DNA of 32,435 bases from Beijerinckiaceae bacterium (lineage in GTDB: Bacteria > Pseudomonadota > Alphaproteobacteria > Rhizobiales > Beijerinckiaceae): the NCBI GenBank assembly GCA_947453155.1, contig CANGFE010000026.1:1-32435 (forward strand). The letters run 5' to 3'. Of this stretch, positions 25,141-32,435 are shown piece by piece (positions within the stretch are counted from its first letter, which is position 1; every line of letters begins with the position of its first letter). The position numbers and the translations under genes are program-made. The notes under the pieces were generated by a model that worked only from the letters and a program-made list of their open reading frames with translations, made no database searches and was not told the DNA's origin.

Positions 25141-25301
25141 AGGCTAAAGACAGGCAAGCGCGCGGCGCCTGCCTGTATCAAGCCATTGGGATCACGAAGA
25201 AAAATTGTTTTATGACAGGCGAGTGCGCCTATGTAACGGTCGGTGCGACATTGTCTGGGCGATAGTGTCTTCACACGTCGCACACGAACCAGGCTGATCT
25301 C

Positions 25302-25592
25302 ATGTCGTCATACCTTTTCACCGGACTGGCTTTTGCCTGCGCCGGAGGTGTGTGCGCTTTGCTGGGTGATGTGCAGCGCCGAATGTATCTCGGCCTCGCC
25401 TGCTTTCTTGCGGTCAATGCCGTGGTCTGGGTGCGCTTTGTCGTGGCGCTGTTCCAGTCAGATGATTTGTTGATCGCCACAGGTCTTTTCTTGGCGTCGC
25501 ATTTGGCCGCGACCTGCACTTATCTCGCGACCATTTATTTTCTGGATGTGATGAGCGAGCCTGCTACCGATCCGGTGCTCGCTCAAGATTGA
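25302..25592 (+). CDS. Small membrane protein, unknown function
   Basis: A 96-residue protein with three probable membrane helices: YLFTGLAFACAGGVCALLG, MYLGLACFLAVNAVVWVRFV and LIATGLFLASHLAATCTYLA. It has a short acidic C-terminal tail. I do not recognise a family. Codon use looks like that of its neighbours, and AGG lies about nine bases before the ATG. It is 161 bases downstream of the DoxX-like gene on the same strand, and its last ten bases overlap the 3' end of the convergent hybrid kinase. A membrane partner for either neighbour is possible but speculative. Confidence 0.65.
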   Translation: MSSYLFTGLAFACAGGVCALLGDVQRRMYLGLACFLAVNAVVWVRFVVALFQSDDLLIATGLFLASHLAATCTYLATIYFLDVMSEPATDPVLAQD

Positions 25593-26914
25593 TAGGCTGG
25601 CGCGCTGAGCGTCGCGAGCACGAAACTCAATCGTTCTGGGTTCACCGGCTTAAGCAAAGCATCGTCAAAGCCTGCGGCTGCGAGCCCTTGCGGACCATTC
25701 ACATCTGCATTGGCAGAGACGGCGATGATGCGGGTAGCCTGATTGAGCCCGCCGGGCGTGCGAATGCGCCGCGTTGCCGTGATGCCATCCATCTCGGGCA
25801 TTTGTAGATCCATCAGAATGAGATCGAAACTTGATTGGCTCGCCGCATAGACGGCTTCCAAACCATTTTCGACGGCCGTTACTCGGTGGCCCATATTTTC
25901 AAGCATGATGGTCAAAAGCATGCGGCTTGGCGCGACATCTTCTGCAATCAGAATCCGCAAGGAGGTGGCGAATTCGGCCGATGCTGTATGGGGTTGAGAC
26001 TCCATGATTTGATGGGGCCGCGCCTCGAGGGCTGGAATCTCCACCGTGAAATGCGTGCCTTGGCCCATCTCGCTGTGCAGCAAGATCGTGCCGGACATGG
26101 CCTGCGTCAGCTTTTTGCAAATGGTCAGGCCAAGGCCCGTCCCAGGCTTTTGGCGGGCGCAATCTGTGCGTTCAAATGGGTCAAAAATGCGCGCCTGATC
26201 CTCCTCGGAGATGCCGGGCCCCGTATCAATCACTTGCAGGATGAGCAGGTTGTGGTTGGCGCGGATGCAGGAAACACGCAGTTCGACTTTACCGCGGTCT
26301 GTATATTTGATCGCATTGCTCAGCAGATTGAGGATGATCTGTTTGATGCGGTTGGAATCACCCATGATCAGAGGTGGCACTTTTGCATCTATTTTTGTGA
26401 TCAGTTCCAGCTTGGTGTCTGGTGCCATCGCGCGGACCATGTCCATGGCATTTTGCGCAAGTAAACGCGGATCAAAGGGCGCCGTCTCGACGCGGAACTC
26501 GCGGGCGTCAAAATAAGAGAAATCCAGAATATCATTGATGAGCACAGTGAGCTGCTGCGCCGAGGAGGAGACAATCTGCAAAGTGCGTTGCGCATCAGGC
26601 AGGAGGTCGATTTGCTGCAATTGGTGTGCGCCCGCGATGATGGCATTCATCGGTGTGCGCAATTCATGGCTGACGCTGGTGATGAAGCGGGTCTTTGCAT
26701 CCGCCGCCGCCAAAGCCGCATTGCGGGCCTGCTCAAGCTGGCTGACAAGGCGTGACAGGAGCAGAGTGAGAAGGACCAGAAGAGCGGACATGACGCCATA
26801 GAGGCTCGCCCAACTGACATAGGCTGCGCCCAGTACGCCCAGGGCCGTGAGAATCAGCCCGCCCATCAGGATGAGCGTTGAACCGCGTAACCACTTCCGT
26901 TTCAGCCGCAGCAT
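25583..26914 (-). CDS. Hybrid sensor histidine kinase with C-terminal receiver
   Basis: A 443-residue kinase with two closely spaced membrane helices at about 13-34 and 38-56 and almost no periplasmic part, so it probably senses a membrane or cytoplasmic signal. HisKA holds His83 in TSVSHELRTPMNA. The ATPase domain shows LNLLSNAIKYTDRG, DTGPGISEEDQ and GTGLGLTICKKL. The receiver follows (LRILIAEDVAPSRMLL, phospho-acceptor Asp369 in LILMDLQMPEMDG, Lys in LLKPVNPERL). There is no HPt, so a separate phosphotransferase or direct transfer is needed. It is divergent from the OmpR-type regulator at 27270, the obvious candidate partner. The ribosome binding site is weak. Confidence 0.92.
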   Translation of the reverse strand: MLRLKRKWLRGSTLILMGGLILTALGVLGAAYVSWASLYGVMSALLVLLTLLLSRLVSQLEQARNAALAAADAKTRFITSVSHELRTPMNAIIAGAHQLQQIDLLPDAQRTLQIVSSSAQQLTVLINDILDFSYFDAREFRVETAPFDPRLLAQNAMDMVRAMAPDTKLELITKIDAKVPPLIMGDSNRIKQIILNLLSNAIKYTDRGKVELRVSCIRANHNLLILQVIDTGPGISEEDQARIFDPFERTDCARQKPGTGLGLTICKKLTQAMSGTILLHSEMGQGTHFTVEIPALEARPHQIMESQPHTASAEFATSLRILIAEDVAPSRMLLTIMLENMGHRVTAVENGLEAVYAASQSSFDLILMDLQMPEMDGITATRRIRTPGGLNQATRIIAVSANADVNGPQGLAAAGFDDALLKPVNPERLSFVLATLSAPAYQS

Positions 26915-27269
26915 AATGTTGCCCGTGGATTCCCAAGCATTTCTAAACTTTAGTTTATATGTAATCGATTTTGAAAATTAGTGACCTTGCTGCGGTTAAG
27001 ATAGTATCGGGTAGTAACGCCGAATTTGGGCGAATAGGCTTGTTGAGGGCTCATCCGAGGATTACCAACCCCCGCAAACGCGCGCCTGAGCGTGAGAGCG
27101 GCTAAAGCTAGGCCATAAAAATATCAAGAATCCCAATGCTGCCATGTAGATAAATGCCAGCTTGAGTATTTGTAACCGAAAATGTTTCGCTTATCGCGTT
27201 ATAGGGTGATTTGTAACGAGAGCCTGGCCTTTCCTGCGCCTGACGTGCTCGCAACAGTGGAATGGTTTA
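26915..27269. promoter_or_regulatory. Divergent kinase/regulator intergenic region with direct repeats
   Basis: About 355 bases, more A/T-rich than the flanking genes, with no coding sequence that I can support. ATTTGTAAC occurs twice in direct orientation, at 27168-27176 and 27209-27217, 41 bases apart (about four helical turns) and 53-102 bases before the regulator start. OmpR-type regulators commonly bind direct repeats, so autoregulation is plausible. No clear -35/-10 pair was identified. Confidence 0.4.
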
Positions 27270-28034
27270 ATGACCGGACAAAATGCGGGCGCTGCCCCAG
27301 CGCGAGTGGTCTTGATTGAGGATTCTGAGCCGATCCGCCAGATGATCTCGGTCTATCTGTCCAATAATGGCATGAAGGTTTTTGAAGCCGACACGGTGAG
27401 CGCAGGTCGCCGCGCGGTGAACCTGCTGAAGCCGCAGATCGTGCTGCTCGATCTGGGCCTGGAAGATGGCGATGGCATCGACCTTTTGCCGGAGATCGTG
27501 AACCAGAAAATTCCCTGCATGGTTATTTCCGCGCGCAGCCAAGCACTGGATCGCGTCATCTCGCTCGAAAAGGGCGCGCATGATTACATGACCAAGCCGA
27601 TTGAATTGCGCGAATTGCTGCTGCGCATGCGCCGCATGCTGGCCACGCAATCCATCGTGTCTTCGCCCAATGAAACAGTCTGGGCCTTTGGTGAAATCAA
27701 GGTCGATCAGGCTTTGCGCGCCATTATCCCGGCGAGCGGCAACAAGAATGTTCCGATTACGGCGATGGAGTTCAAGCTCTTGCGCATGTTCACCTCACGC
27801 GCTGGTCGCGTGGTGGACCGTGCAGAACTCGCCAAGGTGATTGGCGTGCGCTCGGTCGAAGTCAGCCGCGCTCTGGATATTTCGGTCAGCCGTCTGCGCA
27901 AGAAATTGCGTGATGCCGGTTATGAAGTGAACCTGCGCTCGGTGCGCGGTTCGGGTTATCTCTTCTCGTCTGATGCGATCACGCTGGGTGAAGCGGCTGA
28001 CGAGACCGAAGATGCAGATACGCTGGCCTCGTAA
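27270..28034 (+). CDS. OmpR/PhoB-family response regulator
   Basis: A 254-residue DNA-binding regulator. The receiver has the acidic pair at residues 17-18 (VVLIEDSEPIRQM), phospho-acceptor Asp61 in IVLLDLGLEDGDG, Ser87 in MVISARS and Lys109 in YMTKPIELREL. The winged-helix domain spans about 135-235 (ITAMEFKLLRMFTSRAGRVV, SRALDISVSRLRKKL, LRSVRGSGYLF), with an acidic C-terminal tail (EAADETEDADTLAS). It is divergent from the hybrid kinase at 25583. Target genes are unknown. A strong terminator follows. Confidence 0.93.
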   Translation: MTGQNAGAAPARVVLIEDSEPIRQMISVYLSNNGMKVFEADTVSAGRRAVNLLKPQIVLLDLGLEDGDGIDLLPEIVNQKIPCMVISARSQALDRVISLEKGAHDYMTKPIELRELLLRMRRMLATQSIVSSPNETVWAFGEIKVDQALRAIIPASGNKNVPITAMEFKLLRMFTSRAGRVVDRAELAKVIGVRSVEVSRALDISVSRLRKKLRDAGYEVNLRSVRGSGYLFSSDAITLGEAADETEDADTLAS

Positions 28035-28050
28035 GCCAAACTGAGAGACA

Positions 28051-28078
28051 AGCGGCGCCTCTGGCGCCGCTTTTTTTT
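28051..28078 (+). terminator. Rho-independent terminator of the response regulator
   Basis: AGCGGCGCC pairs with GGCGCCGCT around a TCT loop, followed by eight T residues. It lies 17 bases after the stop. Confidence 0.93.
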
Positions 28079-28181
28079 CAGCCTTCGCCTCCACGATCTG
28101 AAATTTTGATAAGGTGTTGTGTCGCAACCGGCGCGCCTTTCCGGCGTTGCTTGCTGACTTTCGATTTGTTCAAGGTTGCGC

Positions 28182-28709
28182 ATGAAAAAAACCATCAAAC
28201 CTTTCTCTGTCGAATGGCGACGCGCCGACCGCAAAGGGTCTGGCGCGGCAAAGGGCGCGCAGGATTTGTCGGCATCGGCGCCACAAGAGGCGCCGCCTTC
28301 CACAGCATGGCCCGACATGCCAGAGCCAAGCCAATCAGACGCCCGCCGCGCCGCCGATGCGCTGTTCACGCGCGCGGTCGAGCCGGAGGCTGTACGGGCT
28401 TCTGTGACGCCGCAGCCCACGCGCCGCGTGCTGCAGACATTGGACGAGGAAGATCATATTGCGCGTCTCTTGGAAGACGAGGACGCGCAGCGTCCACGAC
28501 GTGGCCGCAAGCCGCTGCGAGATGACGCCCTCGCGCCATTGCCACAGATGAGTGCACGGCGTGCAGCGCCCGCGATTGCGGCGCCAGCGCCTGCTCTGCC
28601 GCAACGTATTGCGGGCTATATTCCCGGGCGCATCTTTGCGCGCTATGCGCGGCGCACGGAACCGGCTCCGGGAAAAATCTGGGGCAAGCGGCCCAAGCCC
28701 GCCTGGTGA
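28182..28709 (+). CDS. Uncharacterised basic, low-complexity protein with AT-hook-like motif
   Basis: A 175-residue protein that starts MKKTIKPFSVEWRRADRK and is rich in Ala, Pro and Arg, so it is probably largely disordered. A helical acidic patch (TLDEEDHIARLLEDED) is followed by QRPRRGRKPLRDD, which resembles an AT-hook minor-groove DNA-binding core (RGRKP). The C-terminus is strongly basic and ends in PGKIWGKRPKPAW. Overall composition could suit a small nucleoid- or RNA-associated protein. I do not recognise a named family. The ATG at 28182 is used; a TTG two codons upstream is also in frame. It is convergent with the beta-CASP gene, with only six bases between stops. Confidence 0.65.
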   Translation: MKKTIKPFSVEWRRADRKGSGAAKGAQDLSASAPQEAPPSTAWPDMPEPSQSDARRAADALFTRAVEPEAVRASVTPQPTRRVLQTLDEEDHIARLLEDEDAQRPRRGRKPLRDDALAPLPQMSARRAAPAIAAPAPALPQRIAGYIPGRIFARYARRTEPAPGKIWGKRPKPAW

Positions 28710-28715
28710 GACGGT

Positions 28716-30302
28716 TTAGGCCTTTTCGTTTTCCAAGGCGCGGCGCAGGCGGCGGATGATGACACGGCGTGATTTCTCATCCTGCGATTTTTGCAGCTCA
28801 TCAGAAATATCAAGGATGAGTTTCGACACATCATTATGCCAGTCGAGATGACCCGTTTGTGACGGCTCAAGGCGATGTGGGCGCCCACCATCCAGCAGGA
28901 CAGCCTGCGCGCCACTCAAGTCAAAGCCATCATCCAGATGCGGGGCAATGATTTTGGCGCCCAGTTTCTCTGACAGGCGCTGCTGAAGTCCGCTGATCGA
29001 TTCTTCTTCGCCATGAACGAGGAAAAGATCGCCAGAGATCGGACCGCGCTCCGAAACCCATTCCACCAATTCACTCGCATCCGCATGGCCGGAGTAGAGA
29101 TCAAGCGTCGCAATATGGGCGCGCACTTGAATGTCTTCGCCCTGGATGCGCACGCGAGCGGCCCCATCATGCAATATGCGCCCGAGCGTGCCTTGCGCCT
29201 GATAGCCCACCAGCAGGATCGTCCCCTCGGCCCGCCAGAGCCAGTTTTTCAAATGGTGGCGAATGCGCCCGGCCTCACACATGCCACTGGCTGCAATGAC
29301 GATGTGGAAGCCTGAGAAACGCGCAATGGCTTTGCTTTGCTCGACGCTTTCGGTGAAACGCACATGATGGGCATCAAGCGCGCGAATGAGATCAGCGCCA
29401 ATCGCCAAAGATTTGGCATGGGCTTTGAAAACCGCGCTGGCTTTGGTGGCCAGAGGTGAATCGATAAAGATCGGCGCTTGCGGGACTTCGTGGCTGTCCA
29501 TCAGCTTGACGAGATCGACCAGCAATTCCTGCGTACGCTCCACCGCAAAGGAGGGGATGATTAACGCGCCATTGCGTTCCATCGCCCCCTCAACCTCTTT
29601 TCGCAATTGCTTGCGGCGGCTCTCGGAACTCAAATGGGCGCGTTCTGTATCGCCATAGGTTGATTCACAAATGATGTAATCGAGATCCTTGGGTGCTTCC
29701 GGATCGCTCTCCAGCAATTTCTGGTCAGGGCCGATGTCGCCCGAGAAAAGCAGTTTTTTGGTCGCGCCATCTGCCATCTGCACGTGAATTTCTGCAGATG
29801 CTGAGCCCAGCAAATGGCCCGCATTCCAGAAGCGCAATTTGATCCCCGGCGCAGGATTGGTCCAAGTGCAATAATCAACCGGTCGGAATTGCGGTAGACA
29901 GGCTTGCGCATCCTCCGCTGTATAGATGGGTGAAACAGGCTCACGCCCGCGTTGCTGGTTGCGTCGATTGAGCTGCTTCACTTCGCTTTCTTGAATGAAA
30001 CCGGAATCAGGCAGCATGACGGAACAAAGATCACTCGTTGCGGCTGTGGCGAAGATGGGCCCCGAAAAGCCAGCCTTCACAAGCTTTGGAATGAGGCCGC
30101 TGTGATCAATATGCGCATGGGTGAGAACAAGCGCGTCAATGTCATGCGCTGAGAAAGGAAAGTCTCGGTAGTTGAGTTCCTTTTCGGACTTCGAACCCTG
30201 GAACATGCCGCAATCAATGAGAATGCGCGTCCGGTCATGCTCAAGCAAAAAGCAGGATCCCGTCACCGTGTGAGATGCACCATAAAAGCTTAAGCTGAGC
30301 AT
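28716..30302 (-). CDS. Beta-CASP metallo-beta-lactamase-fold RNase-like protein
   Basis: A 528-residue cytoplasmic metallo-hydrolase of the YSH1/CPSF73-like group, expected to process RNA. The MBL core has YGASHTVTGSCFLLEH, the zinc motif THAHIDHSGLIPKL, NAGHLLGSASAEI and LLFSGDIGPD. The beta-CASP insert begins near YIICESTYGDTERAH and includes IIPSFAVERTQELL and IVIASGMCEAGRI. The C-terminal RMMBL part contains LYSGHADASELVEWV. AAGGGG lies eight bases before the ATG. It is the last gene of a minus-strand run, 41 bases after the small haem protein. Bacterial targets of this subgroup are not well known. Confidence 0.9.
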   Translation of the reverse strand: MLSLSFYGASHTVTGSCFLLEHDRTRILIDCGMFQGSKSEKELNYRDFPFSAHDIDALVLTHAHIDHSGLIPKLVKAGFSGPIFATAATSDLCSVMLPDSGFIQESEVKQLNRRNQQRGREPVSPIYTAEDAQACLPQFRPVDYCTWTNPAPGIKLRFWNAGHLLGSASAEIHVQMADGATKKLLFSGDIGPDQKLLESDPEAPKDLDYIICESTYGDTERAHLSSESRRKQLRKEVEGAMERNGALIIPSFAVERTQELLVDLVKLMDSHEVPQAPIFIDSPLATKASAVFKAHAKSLAIGADLIRALDAHHVRFTESVEQSKAIARFSGFHIVIAASGMCEAGRIRHHLKNWLWRAEGTILLVGYQAQGTLGRILHDGAARVRIQGEDIQVRAHIATLDLYSGHADASELVEWVSERGPISGDLFLVHGEEESISGLQQRLSEKLGAKIIAPHLDDGFDLSGAQAVLLDGGRPHRLEPSQTGHLDWHNDVSKLILDISDELQKSQDEKSRRVIIRRLRRALENEKA

Positions 30303-30343
30303 GATCTGCGCCCCTTCAATATTATTGGTTTAATATAGGCTCA

Positions 30344-30832
30344 TTATTGATTGGGCGTGAAATCTTGATTGGTAAAAGGTGATGATGTGGGTGTTTTGAT
30401 TTTCACAAACGCAAGCCCCGCTGCTTGATGACAAGCATTGCAGGCTATTGTCAGATCACGGAAAGCCGATTGAAATTCGGCGCCATTGCGCTTATCGGCG
30501 GCCGCTGAAATGCGCATGAGCGCTTCATCTGTGGCTTTCACCAGCGGCACCGGAATATTCGAATAAAGCGAAGCCGCGCGATAAAGGCTGTCGGACAGTT
30601 TGTTCGCTTCATAAGTCACCAGCGCATAATGATTGGCCTTGCCCGCCTGCCAGAGCTTGATGTGGCGATCCTGTGCAAGGCTCATCAAATCTGCCAATGC
30701 CAGCAACATGGGCTGACGATTGCCTGTGCCTTGATAGGGCTGTTCAGCAAAGGGACTATCTTGCGCCAAGCTTGGCAGGGCACCGAGAACAGAGGCTAAT
30801 CCAAGAACAAGGCAAAGTCGCATTTGCGTCAT
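30344..30832 (-). CDS. Small periplasmic c-type haem protein
   Basis: A 162-residue secreted protein with a signal peptide (CLVLGLASVLGALPSLAQ). The body is helical and carries one covalent haem motif near the C-terminus, ACNACHQAAGL (Cys131, Cys134, His135). A C-terminal CxxCH in a helical protein resembles the cytochrome c'/c-556 layout, but I cannot assign it firmly. The ATG at 30832 is preceded by AAGGAAG and gives a clean signal peptide; an earlier in-frame start at 30904 is less likely. It lies 41 bases upstream of the beta-CASP gene on the same strand, so the two may be co-transcribed, although the intervening A/T-rich stretch could hold a promoter. Confidence 0.78.
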   Translation of the reverse strand: MTQMRLCLVLGLASVLGALPSLAQDSPFAEQPYQGTGNRQPMLLALADLMSLAQDRHIKLWQAGKANHYALVTYEANKLSDSLYRAASLYSNIPVPLVKATDEALMRISAAADKRNGAEFQSAFRDLTIACNACHQAAGLAFVKIKTPTSSPFTNQDFTPNQ

Positions 30833-30922
30833 GGTTGAGCTTCCTTGCGAAGGGGCAGGGTTAGTCTCGCGCGCGCAAAGCAGCTTTGCCTTGTTCGAGA
30901 TCAAGAAAAGGACGAAGGCAGG

Positions 30923-31207
30923 TTAAGCGACGTTGCGCTTATCATTATCGCTGACCACCCAATAGGCCGGGCGGGGCGCCAGATCATACAGAGCGCGCGC
31001 AGTGAGGCGGGCAGGATCGAGTTCGCCGCGCGCGGCATAGCGTAGAATGGCGCGCGCCAATTCCTCGCGCGTCATTGTGTCGGGCACATCATTTTCCCGG
31101 AAGGCAAAGGCCAAGGCATTTTGTGCGCTCTTCAAGGCCGTTTTCATGATCCCAATGTCGGCTGGATCAAACACATGCTGTACAGACGCAACCGAACGCT
31201 CACTCAT
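30923..31207 (-). CDS. Small hypothetical protein
   Basis: A 94-residue cytoplasmic protein with no signal peptide or membrane segment. Sequence blocks are FDPADIGIMKTALKSAQNAL, DTMTREELARAILRYAARGE and LAPRPAYWVVSDND. It looks mostly helical and soluble, similar in feel to short conserved rhizobial proteins of unknown function, but I do not recognise a named family. The ATG at 31207 has a GGGGGG ribosome binding site; the in-frame codons up to 31318 look non-coding. It is 90 bases upstream of the haem protein on the same strand, possibly in one transcript. Confidence 0.7.
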   Translation of the reverse strand: MSERSVASVQHVFDPADIGIMKTALKSAQNALAFAFRENDVPDTMTREELARAILRYAARGELDPARLTARALYDLAPRPAYWVVSDNDKRNVA

Positions 31208-31375
31208 CGTGCGCCCCCCTTTCTGGCGGATGGAAATTGATGGGTGAATTCTTGCGCGCGGGAGGCGGTAGCGTCCAGAGGAATCAGACGCGTGCAGTGC
31301 AAAGGTCTCGAACCGCACTCAGTCGAAAGAAATGGGAACTTTCGATCTTATTCCCAATCGGGGCGCGACTTGTGA

Positions 31376-31402
31376 AAAAGCCCGCCAGAGGCGGGCTTTT
31401 TG
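31376..31402. terminator. Terminator downstream of pntB
   Basis: AAAAAGCCCGCC pairs with GGCGGGCTTTTT around an AGA loop, with A- and T-runs on the two sides. On the minus strand it begins about five bases after the pntB stop; on the plus strand it has no obvious gene to stop. Confidence 0.9.
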
Positions 31403-31406
31403 ATCT

Positions 31407-32435
31407 TTAATGTGCGAGCGCTTTGACGATTTCGTCGACGACTTTTTTGGCATCGCCAAAGAGCATCATCGTATTGTCTTTGAAGAAGAGCTCGTTCTCG
31501 ACGCCTGCATAGCCTGAGCCCATGCCGCGTTTGATGAACAGCACAGTCTTTGCTTTCTCGACATCGAGAATGGGCATGCCATAAATGGCCGAGGTTGGGT
31601 CGGTCTTGGCGGCCGGATTGGTCACGTCATTGGCGCCAATCACAAAGGCAACGTCAGCGCGGCCGAATTCCGAATTGATATCTTCGAGCTCGAAGACTTC
31701 ATCATAAGGCACATTGGCTTCAGCCAAGAGCACGTTCATATGGCCCGGCATACGGCCAGCCACCGGATGAATGGCGTAGGAGACTTCGACGCCTTCCTTC
31801 TTCAGCATGTCAGCCATTTCACGAAGCGTATGCTGAGCCTGCGCCACCGCCATGCCATAGCCGGGCACGATAATGACCTTACCGGCATTCTTCATGATGT
31901 AGGCCGCATCTTCCGCCGAGCCTTGCTTGACGGGGCGCGATTCCACCGCGCCAGCGACAGCAGCTGCGGTGTCGCCACCAAAGCCGCCGAGAATGACGGA
32001 GAAGAAGGAGCGGTTCATGCCCTTACACATAATGTAGGACAGGATCGCGCCAGATGAGCCTACCAGCGCGCCGGTGATGATGAGGGCAAGATTGCCAAGC
32101 GTGAAGCCAATGCCTGCCGCTGCCCAACCCGAATAGGAATTGAGCATCGACACGACGACCGGCATGTCAGCGCCACCAATCGGCACGATCAGCAAAACGC
32201 CGAGCGCCAGCGACACCGCGCAAATCGCCCAGAAGAGCAGATGGCTTTCGGTGATGCAGAACATGGCGACCAGAACGATCAAGCCTGCGCCCAGCGCAAT
32301 ATTGATCAGGTGGCGGCTTGGCAGCAGGATCGGCTTGCCTGACATGCGGCCATCAAGTTTCAAAAAGGCGATGATCGAGCCGGTGAAAGTGATGGCGCCA
32401 ATGGCAGCACCAATCGACATTTCAACCAAGCTTGC
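31407..32435 (-). CDS. pntB: NAD(P) transhydrogenase subunit beta, C-terminal part (5' end outside window)
   Basis: Proton-translocating transhydrogenase subunit that couples hydride transfer from NADH to NADP+ to the membrane proton gradient. The reading frame stays open to the end of the window ([13 protein letters not shown]), so about 120 N-terminal residues are missing compared with the usual length of about 465. Visible are several membrane helices ([55 protein letters not shown]). The NADP-binding domain III follows ([75 protein letters not shown]). Identification is secure. Confidence 0.96.
   Translation of the reverse strand, partial: ASLVEMSIGAAIGAITFTGSIIAFLKLDGRMSGKPILLPSRHLINIALGAGLIVLVAMFCITESHLLFWAICAVSLALGVLLIVPIGGADMPVVVSMLNSYSGWAAAGIGFTLGNLALIITGALVGSSGAILSYIMCKGMNRSFFSVILGGFGGDTAAAVAGAVESRPVKQGSAEDAAYIMKNAGKVIIVPGYGMAVAQAQHTLREMADMLKKEGVEVSYAIHPVAGRMPGHMNVLLAEANVPYDEVFELEDINSEFGRADVAFVIGANDVTNPAAKTDPTSAIYGMPILDVEKAKTVLFIKRGMGSGYAGVENELFFKDNTMMLFGDAKKVVDEIVKALAH

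Noticed and set aside
31323-31345. TCGAAAG / CTTTCGA inverted repeat upstream of the 94-aa gene
   Set aside because: Seven-base arms with a nine-base loop, no T-run and no clear promoter context; too weak to annotate as a site.
1-32435. CRISPR arrays, insertion sequences, prophage or integrase genes, rRNA
   Set aside because: No regularly spaced repeats, transposase, integrase or rRNA sequence was seen on either strand.

Overview
The window is a stretch of alphaproteobacterial chromosome, most likely from the order Hyphomicrobiales (Rhizobiales). Evidence for this is a CpdR-type single-domain receiver, a cysteine-free 41-residue ribosomal protein L36, an IMPase-type histidinol phosphatase, a KpsF/KdsD-type isomerase, promoters of the CTTG(N)CTATAT type, and an sRNA resembling the rhizobial AbcR family. 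No phage, insertion sequence, CRISPR array or rRNA is visible. Genes are tightly packed, with several convergent pairs overlapping by 4 to 25 bases.

Layout. (1) 1-3507: the end of gltB, then gltD (glutamate synthase), closed by a large imperfect palindrome of the dispersed REP-like type. (2) 3522-5827: a lytic transglycosylase (-) divergent from a metallo-beta-lactamase-fold hydrolase (+). (3) 5803-9687: envelope sugar and histidine genes: galE (-), galU and kdsD (+), and hisN (-). A long hairpin sits between galE and galU. (4) About 9863-9990: a complete intergenic small RNA gene with promoter, three stem-loops, anti-Shine-Dalgarno segments and terminator. (5) 10000-11708: an N-formylglutamate amidohydrolase (-), cpdR (+) and tRNA-Val(GAC). 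(6) 11800-15640: two orphan TctC/Bug-type solute-binding proteins in opposite orientation, flanking a TPR protein, rpmJ and a 2-keto-4-pentenoate hydratase-like enzyme. A second candidate structured RNA lies just upstream of the second binding protein. (7) 15940-18651: a DUF2189 membrane protein and a chemotaxis receptor. (8) 18893-24584: a periplasmic haem-c / beta-propeller protein divergent from a very large hybrid kinase (Cache-PAS-HK-REC-HPt). (9) 24670-28034: a DoxX-like protein, a small membrane protein, and a hybrid kinase divergent from an OmpR-type response regulator. (10) 28182-32435: an uncharacterised basic protein, then on the minus strand the end of pntB, a 94-aa conserved-looking hypothetical protein, a periplasmic c-type haem protein and a beta-CASP RNase-like metallo-hydrolase.

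How the genes fit together. The left half is mostly housekeeping: nitrogen assimilation, UDP-sugars and Kdo precursors for the envelope, histidine synthesis, translation and cell-cycle proteolysis control. The right half is rich in signalling: one MCP, two hybrid kinases, one DNA-binding regulator and two proteins with a covalent haem motif. The least explained items are the two non-coding RNA candidates, the haem/propeller protein facing the five-module kinase, and the small haem protein placed upstream of an RNase-like gene. All names rest on reading motifs by eye; no database search was run.
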